Shown: piece by piece, positions 15,999 through 19,241 of the stretch
How positions within the stretch are numbered: position 1 is the stretch's first letter
How the letters are laid out: each line of letters begins with the position of its first letter
From: an uncultured Lachnoanaerobaculum sp.
GTDB lineage: Bacteria; Bacillota; Clostridia; Lachnospirales; Lachnospiraceae
Direction of reading: 5' to 3'
DNA length: 19,241 nt
Assembly (NCBI RefSeq): GCF_938015485.1
Contig: NZ_CALLVU010000077.1
Span: 1-19,241 of the forward strand
Position numbers and translations under genes: made by a program
Notes under the pieces: generated by a model
The model's database searches: none
The model's input: only the letters and a program-made list of their open reading frames with translations
Told to the model about the DNA's origin: nothing

Positions 15999-16889
15999 TT
16001 ATGAAGTTCTATTCACCATCATATCAATGATTTCGATAATAGAGCTCATATCTCCCCTTACCTCACTTAAACATTTCTTGGCATTCTCACTTAATGAAGC
16101 TACTCTTTTTAAACTTTCATCTATGCCTACTATATTTACATAAGTGATTTTTTGATTTTTTTCATCCGAATGTGTAGGCTTTCCAAGTTCCTTCTCATCC
16201 GCCACTATATCAAGATAGTCGTCTCTTATTTGGAACGCCTCGCCCACATAAGCTCCCGCCTTCTCTAAAAAGCTCACTTCTTTATCATTAGCACCTGCAA
16301 GTATTCCGCCTATCACAAATGAAGCTCTAAGAAGTGCACCGGTCTTTAGTGCATAGGTATACTTCATCACCTCTTCACTCATTCTCTTTCCCGAGTACTC
16401 CACATCCACACATTGACCGCCTATCATTCCGAAAGCTCCTGTATCTTTTGCAAGTGTATACATAGCCCTTGACATTCTCTTTAGAACTGTAAAGTCAGGT
16501 ACTTCCTGCATTTTCTTTGATATTATCTCAAAGGCCTGCACCGAGAGCATATCCCCTGCAAGTATCGCCATATCCTCGCCATGACTTACCCATGTGGTAG
16601 GTTTGCCGCGCCTTAGCCTGTCATTGTCCATTGCAGGCAAATCATCATGTATAAGTGAAAATGTATGTATCATCTCAATAGCGGCTAAAAACGGGGCTAT
16701 AATTTCTTCATTGTATTCATCACCTGCGACGGCCTTATACACTTCAAACATTATCAGCGGTCTGAGCCTCTTACCGCCGTTTTTTATGGCTTCATTTGAG
16801 GCTTTTATAACTTTTTTATTCAGATCGTCCTCACTATAAAAAAACGACTCTATCATTTTTTCTATCTTATTCAAATTCTCTTTATTCAT
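15999..16889 (-). CDS. ispA: Polyprenyl diphosphate synthase, farnesyl/geranylgeranyl type
   Basis: Condenses isopentenyl diphosphate with allylic diphosphates to make C15 (or C20) chains for undecaprenyl phosphate and other lipids. The 296-residue protein has the first Asp-rich motif DDLPAMD (82-88, the DDxxxxD form of bacterial farnesyl synthases), RLRRGKPT, GGQCVDVE, and the second motif DDYLD (223-227). I chose the ATG at 16889 because AGGGG stands nine bases upstream. An ATG nine bases earlier has no room for a ribosome site. It overlaps the xseB stop by eight bases (ATGAATAA). xseB-ispA-dxs is a conserved order. Product chain length is inferred from family resemblance only. Confidence 0.95.
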   Translation of the reverse strand: MNKENLNKIEKMIESFFYSEDDLNKKVIKASNEAIKNGGKRLRPLIMFEVYKAVAGDEYNEEIIAPFLAAIEMIHTFSLIHDDLPAMDNDRLRRGKPTTWVSHGEDMAILAGDMLSVQAFEIISKKMQEVPDFTVLKRMSRAMYTLAKDTGAFGMIGGQCVDVEYSGKRMSEEVMKYTYALKTGALLRASFVIGGILAGANDKEVSFLEKAGAYVGEAFQIRDDYLDIVADEKELGKPTHSDEKNQKITYVNIVGIDESLKRVASLSENAKKCLSEVRGDMSSIIEIIDMMVNRTS

Positions 16890-17094
16890 CGTCAACATCC
16901 CCTGAGAGTATTTCCATCTGTCTTTCTACATGAGATATACTCTCACTTGCCTGTTTTACCAGTTTGATTCCTTCCTCATACAGTACAAAAGCTTCCTCAA
17001 GTGTGGTCTGCGGCTCTTCAAGCCTTGCAATCACACTTTCAATATTTGCCAAATTTTCCTCAATACCTGCTTTTTTTTCCTGTTTTTTCGGCAT
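16882..17094 (-). CDS. xseB: Exodeoxyribonuclease VII small subunit
   Basis: A 70-residue, almost entirely helical protein that binds the XseA C-terminal helices in several copies to form exonuclease VII. The core NLANIESVIARLEEP, LEEAFVLYEEGIKLVKQ and VERQMEILSGD matches the family. A short Lys-rich start (MPKKQEKK) precedes it. AGAGGT six bases before the ATG is a fair ribosome site in the 14-base gap after xseA, and ispA begins inside its stop region. Confidence 0.94.
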   Translation of the reverse strand: MPKKQEKKAGIEENLANIESVIARLEEPQTTLEEAFVLYEEGIKLVKQASESISHVERQMEILSGDVDDE

Positions 17095-17108
17095 AACTTA
17101 CCTCTCTA

Positions 17109-18287
17109 TTATAAAACCTTTGCTCTTATCTTTCCATCAGAAAAAAATACATTTATCTCATCTTCCTGATGCAAAGCGGCCGCACTTAATACCTTTTTGT
17201 TGTCTTTATCACTGATATAGGCATAACCGCCCGACAATCTTTTTAACGGTGAAACCGTCTCAAGTCTCTTTGACATATTTATTAGTATATTCTTATTGTT
17301 TTCCAAGATATTTTTAAAATCATTCTGCAATATCTTTGAAAAGTTTTGTAGTCTCTGCTTTTGTTCTCTAAGTTTTATCTGTGGACTGAGTGTATTTAAC
17401 CTTATCAAAAGCATATCCAAATCTCTTTTAGTATAGTCCACTTTTCTTCTTGCACATTCATCAAGCTTATTTTTATAAAAATCCAATGTATACATATAGT
17501 CCGCATATACAAAATTGGCTATTTCCGCCGCAGCACTCGGTGTAGGCGCTCTAAGGTCCGCCACAAAATCCGCTATTGTAAAATCTGTCTCATGTCCTAC
17601 AGCACTGATTATAGGGGTCTTTGTGTTAAAGATAGTCTCTGCCAGCTCTTCATCATTAAAGCAGTACAAATCCTCTATAGAGCCGCCGCCTCTGCCCACT
17701 ATTATTACATCCAAATTCATCTTATCAAGTTTTTTTATGGCGGAAATAATGCTCCTTGGAGCAGATTCTCCCTGTACAAGGCATGGTGCAAGCACTATCC
17801 TCACATATGGGTTTCTTCTATAGCTGACATTCCTTATATCATTTATTACCGCTCCTGTTTGTGCAGTCGCCACTCCGATACTTTGCACAAACTTAGGTAT
17901 CTGCCTTTTATAGCTTGAATCAAACATTCCCATATCTTCAAGCTTTTCCTTAAGCTTCAGATATTTCTCATACAGTTCTCCCTTGCCGGTTTCTTCTATC
18001 TTGGTAGCGTAGAGCTGATACCTTCCTTCTTTTTCATAGCATGAAATACTTCCGGTAACTATGACTCTTTGCCCTCTTTTCATATCAAAAGAGAGACCTC
18101 CTCTCTGACTTGCAAACATCACGGCAGATAAGGTCCCTCCTTCATCCTTTATGGTAAAATATATATGATTTGAGCCTGCATATGTGCAATTACTTACTTC
18201 TCCCTCTACTGATATCTTATTTAGTACAAAGTCCTGTATAAACATATTCTTGATATATGCATTCACTTTTGATACAGAATAAACCAT
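17109..18287 (-). CDS. xseA: Exodeoxyribonuclease VII large subunit
   Basis: Catalytic subunit of exonuclease VII, which degrades single-stranded DNA from both ends. The 392-residue protein has an N-terminal OB fold (VSNCTYAGSNHIYFTIKD), then the catalytic domain with VIIVGRGGGSIEDLYCFNDE and AVGHETDFTIADFVADLRAPTPSAAAE, where the conserved Asp and His lie, followed by a long coiled-coil C-terminus that binds XseB. I placed the start at 18287 (MVYSVSKVNAYIK), where family proteins begin, one base after the nusB stop and with GGAG nearby. A frame 13 codons longer begins inside nusB and lacks family similarity. Confidence 0.96.
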   Translation of the reverse strand: MVYSVSKVNAYIKNMFIQDFVLNKISVEGEVSNCTYAGSNHIYFTIKDEGGTLSAVMFASQRGGLSFDMKRGQRVIVTGSISCYEKEGRYQLYATKIEETGKGELYEKYLKLKEKLEDMGMFDSSYKRQIPKFVQSIGVATAQTGAVINDIRNVSYRRNPYVRIVLAPCLVQGESAPRSIISAIKKLDKMNLDVIIVGRGGGSIEDLYCFNDEELAETIFNTKTPIISAVGHETDFTIADFVADLRAPTPSAAAEIANFVYADYMYTLDFYKNKLDECARRKVDYTKRDLDMLLIRLNTLSPQIKLREQKQRLQNFSKILQNDFKNILENNKNILINMSKRLETVSPLKRLSGGYAYISDKDNKKVLSAAALHQEDEINVFFSDGKIRAKVL

Positions 18288-18288
18288 A

Positions 18289-18732
18289 TCACTGCTCCTC
18301 TGCATTCGCCCTTGAGAGTATCGCATTTACAAATGAATAGGACTCGTCTCTTCCATATGTCTTTGCAAGCTCTACAGCCTCATTTATAGCTACACTTACA
18401 GGTATATCACTGTCATATTTCATTTCAGCAATTGCAAGTCTTAAGATGCTTTTTTCAACTCTTCCTATTCTCTCAAGTTTCCAGCCCTGTGAGAGTTCTC
18501 CAATCATCTTGTCAATCTGTGCCTGATTGTCTCTAACCAGCATTGCTTTTGACCTTATATATTCCATATCCCCTTCACCATAGTTTGCATCATGGATAAG
18601 CACATCATCTTCGTCCTCCAAAGATGGTGATTCAAAATAATTATCTATCTGAACTTTGGCCTCCTCTTCAGGATAAAAATCCAAACCGAATAATATTTTA
18701 AAACAATGTTCTCTTAGCAAATGCCTTGTCAT
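18289..18732 (-). CDS. nusB: Transcription antitermination factor NusB
   Basis: NusB binds boxA RNA with S10 (NusE) and promotes antitermination of rRNA operons. The 147-residue all-helical protein shows RHLLREHCFKILFGLDF at the start and GWKLERIGRVEKSILRLAIAEM with VSVAINEAVELAKTYG and SFVNAILSRA at the end, all typical. An acidic insert (about 35-50, SLEDEDDVLIHDANYGEGD) lies between helices. I use the ATG at 18732, because GGAGG stands five bases upstream. An in-frame ATG at 18744 has only a poorly spaced site. It is the first gene of the run and lies behind a clear promoter; xseA follows after one base. Confidence 0.96.
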   Translation of the reverse strand: MTRHLLREHCFKILFGLDFYPEEEAKVQIDNYFESPSLEDEDDVLIHDANYGEGDMEYIRSKAMLVRDNQAQIDKMIGELSQGWKLERIGRVEKSILRLAIAEMKYDSDIPVSVAINEAVELAKTYGRDESYSFVNAILSRANAEEQ

Positions 18733-18737
18733 ATGAT

Positions 18738-18742
18738 CCTCC
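18738..18742 (-). promoter_or_regulatory. Ribosome binding site of nusB
   Basis: GGAGG is five bases before the ATG at 18732. It lies between the two candidate ATG codons and therefore favours the downstream one. Confidence 0.7.
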
Positions 18743-18766
18743 ATATCCTTTACATATAATCACATA

Positions 18767-18795
18767 ATTATATCCTATAGAAAGTCTAAAAGCAA
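18767..18795 (-). promoter_or_regulatory. Sigma-A-type promoter for the nusB-led operon
   Basis: The minus strand has TTGCTT (18790-18795), a 17-base spacer and a perfect TATAAT (18767-18772), about 35 bases before the nusB ATG. It is the best promoter match seen in any gap of the window and is the likely source of transcripts for nusB and the genes downstream. I saw no operator or boxA-like element in the short leader. Confidence 0.75.
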
Positions 18796-18858
18796 GGAGA
18801 AGGGGAGTGTACACCTTTATCGTGTCCAAAACAAATATCTTTAATATTTATTTTGCTT
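18796..18858. other. Short spacer between the Rpn-family gene and the nusB promoter
   Basis: It holds an 8-base palindrome GTGTACAC and, on the plus strand, a weak AT hairpin (AAATAT, CTTTA, ATATTT). Neither is a convincing terminator. No gene or clear regulatory site is seen. Confidence 0.4.
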
Positions 18859-19241
18859 TTAAAGTGATAATATCTTCTCCTTTGTCAGCCCTGTAATTTC
18901 CATAATCATGCTTATATCAAAACCTTTTTTCTTCATGCTCTGCGCAATATTTTTCTTTTCAAGTTCAACACCGGTTACAATGCCTTCCTGTCTTCCTTCT
19001 TCAAGTCCCTTTTGCAGTCCTTCTTCAAGTCCTTTTTGCATTCCTTCTTCAAGTCCCTTTTGCAGTCCTTCTTCAAGTCCCTTTTGCAGTCCCTGTTGCA
19101 GTCCGTTGTCTATGGCTTCCTGCCATCCCTTATTCAGCATAATATCAATAACTTCACACATATACTTTGCCTCCTTTTCATGTGCTTCTTCTATCACTTC
19201 CTCAAATCTGTTGTCACTTGTCATTGCAGACATCAGATTCA
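18859..19241 (-). CDS. Rpn-family nuclease/putative transposase, C-terminal part (cut by window edge)
   Basis: The frame is open to the window edge, so the 127 visible residues are the end of a longer protein (full members are around 300 residues). The part FEEVIEEAHEKEAKYMCEVIDIMLNKGW followed by a Gly-Leu-Gln/Glu-rich repeat and a helical end (FDISMIMEITGLTKEKILSL) is typical of Rpn (PD-(D/E)XK, recombination-promoting nuclease) proteins, which are abundant in Lachnospiraceae. The catalytic domain is outside the window, so activity cannot be judged. An internal ATG at 19233 is probably not the true start. It ends 64 bases before the nusB promoter with no strong terminator. Confidence 0.75.
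   Translation of the reverse strand, partial: NLMSAMTSDNRFEEVIEEAHEKEAKYMCEVIDIMLNKGWQEAIDNGLQQGLQKGLEEGLQKGLEEGMQKGLEEGLQKGLEEGRQEGIVTGVELEKKNIAQSMKKKGFDISMIMEITGLTKEKILSL
18997..19092 (-). repeat. Four 24-bp tandem repeats in the Rpn-family gene
   Basis: Four head-to-tail 24-base units lie at 18997, 19021, 19045 and 19069. Units 1, 3 and 4 are identical and unit 2 differs at two positions. Each encodes eight residues of the pattern GLQKGLEE (GMQKGLEE in unit 2), and degenerate copies flank the array (GLQQGLQKG before, GRQEG after). Near-identity points to recent slippage or unequal recombination. The protein pattern suggests a charged, elongated helix or a flexible linker between nuclease domain and C-terminus. 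Confidence 0.9.

Noticed and set aside
17515..17918. Overlapping plus-strand frames opposite xseA
   Set aside because: They mirror the conserved exonuclease VII catalytic segment and have no independent support.
18807..18850. Rho-independent terminator for the Rpn-type gene
   Set aside because: The only hairpin is a six-base AT stem without a T-run on the minus strand.

Overview
The window reads as a piece of a low-GC Clostridia genome, most likely family Lachnospiraceae. This is judged from the protein sequences, the gene order nusB-xseA-xseB-ispA-dxs-tlyA-nadK-argR-recN, a DUF5721-type protein, and an Rpn-type nuclease with a repetitive tail. An oral genus such as Lachnoanaerobaculum is a guess. 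All eighteen main genes lie on the minus strand, so transcription runs from high to low coordinates, with gaps of at most 73 bases and many overlaps.

Reading in the direction of transcription. (1) 18859-19241 is the C-terminal part of an Rpn-family nuclease/putative transposase with a 24-bp tandem repeat. (2) A good sigma-A-type promoter (TTGCTT, 17 bp, TATAAT) at 18767-18795 precedes nusB. (3) nusB, xseA, xseB, ispA, dxs, tlyA, nadK, argR and recN form a packed housekeeping block covering transcription antitermination, exonuclease VII, isoprenoid precursors, rRNA methylation, NADP synthesis, arginine repression and recombination repair. (4) glgA, an HD-domain hydrolase, a YuiD-type membrane protein and a Cof-type HAD phosphatase follow with almost no spacing. 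(5) A parvulin/PrsA-like lipoprotein with a TTG start, a DUF5721 protein and a sigma-factor-like protein lacking the promoter-reading domains overlap one another. (6) A phosphofructokinase of the probable pyrophosphate type and a large purL close the run.

The main anomaly is at the left edge. PurL is normal for about 1,160 residues, including the glutaminase nucleophile Cys1084. It then changes in frame, at about position 405-440, into the C-terminal half of a Campylobacter-type flagellar protein FliH. The FliH stop overlaps a short reading frame, MNKDVKS, that looks like the start of a Campylobacter dxs, which follows fliH in Campylobacter. The catalytic His/Glu end of PurL is absent. The simplest explanation is a chimeric contig joining two organisms from one community (oral Campylobacter plus oral Lachnospiraceae), not a real fusion protein.

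I found no RNA gene, CRISPR array, complete insertion sequence or strong terminator, and no clearly new system. The most interesting native item is the truncated sigma-like protein in its three-gene overlap cluster. No stretch longer than 300 bases lacks a gene.
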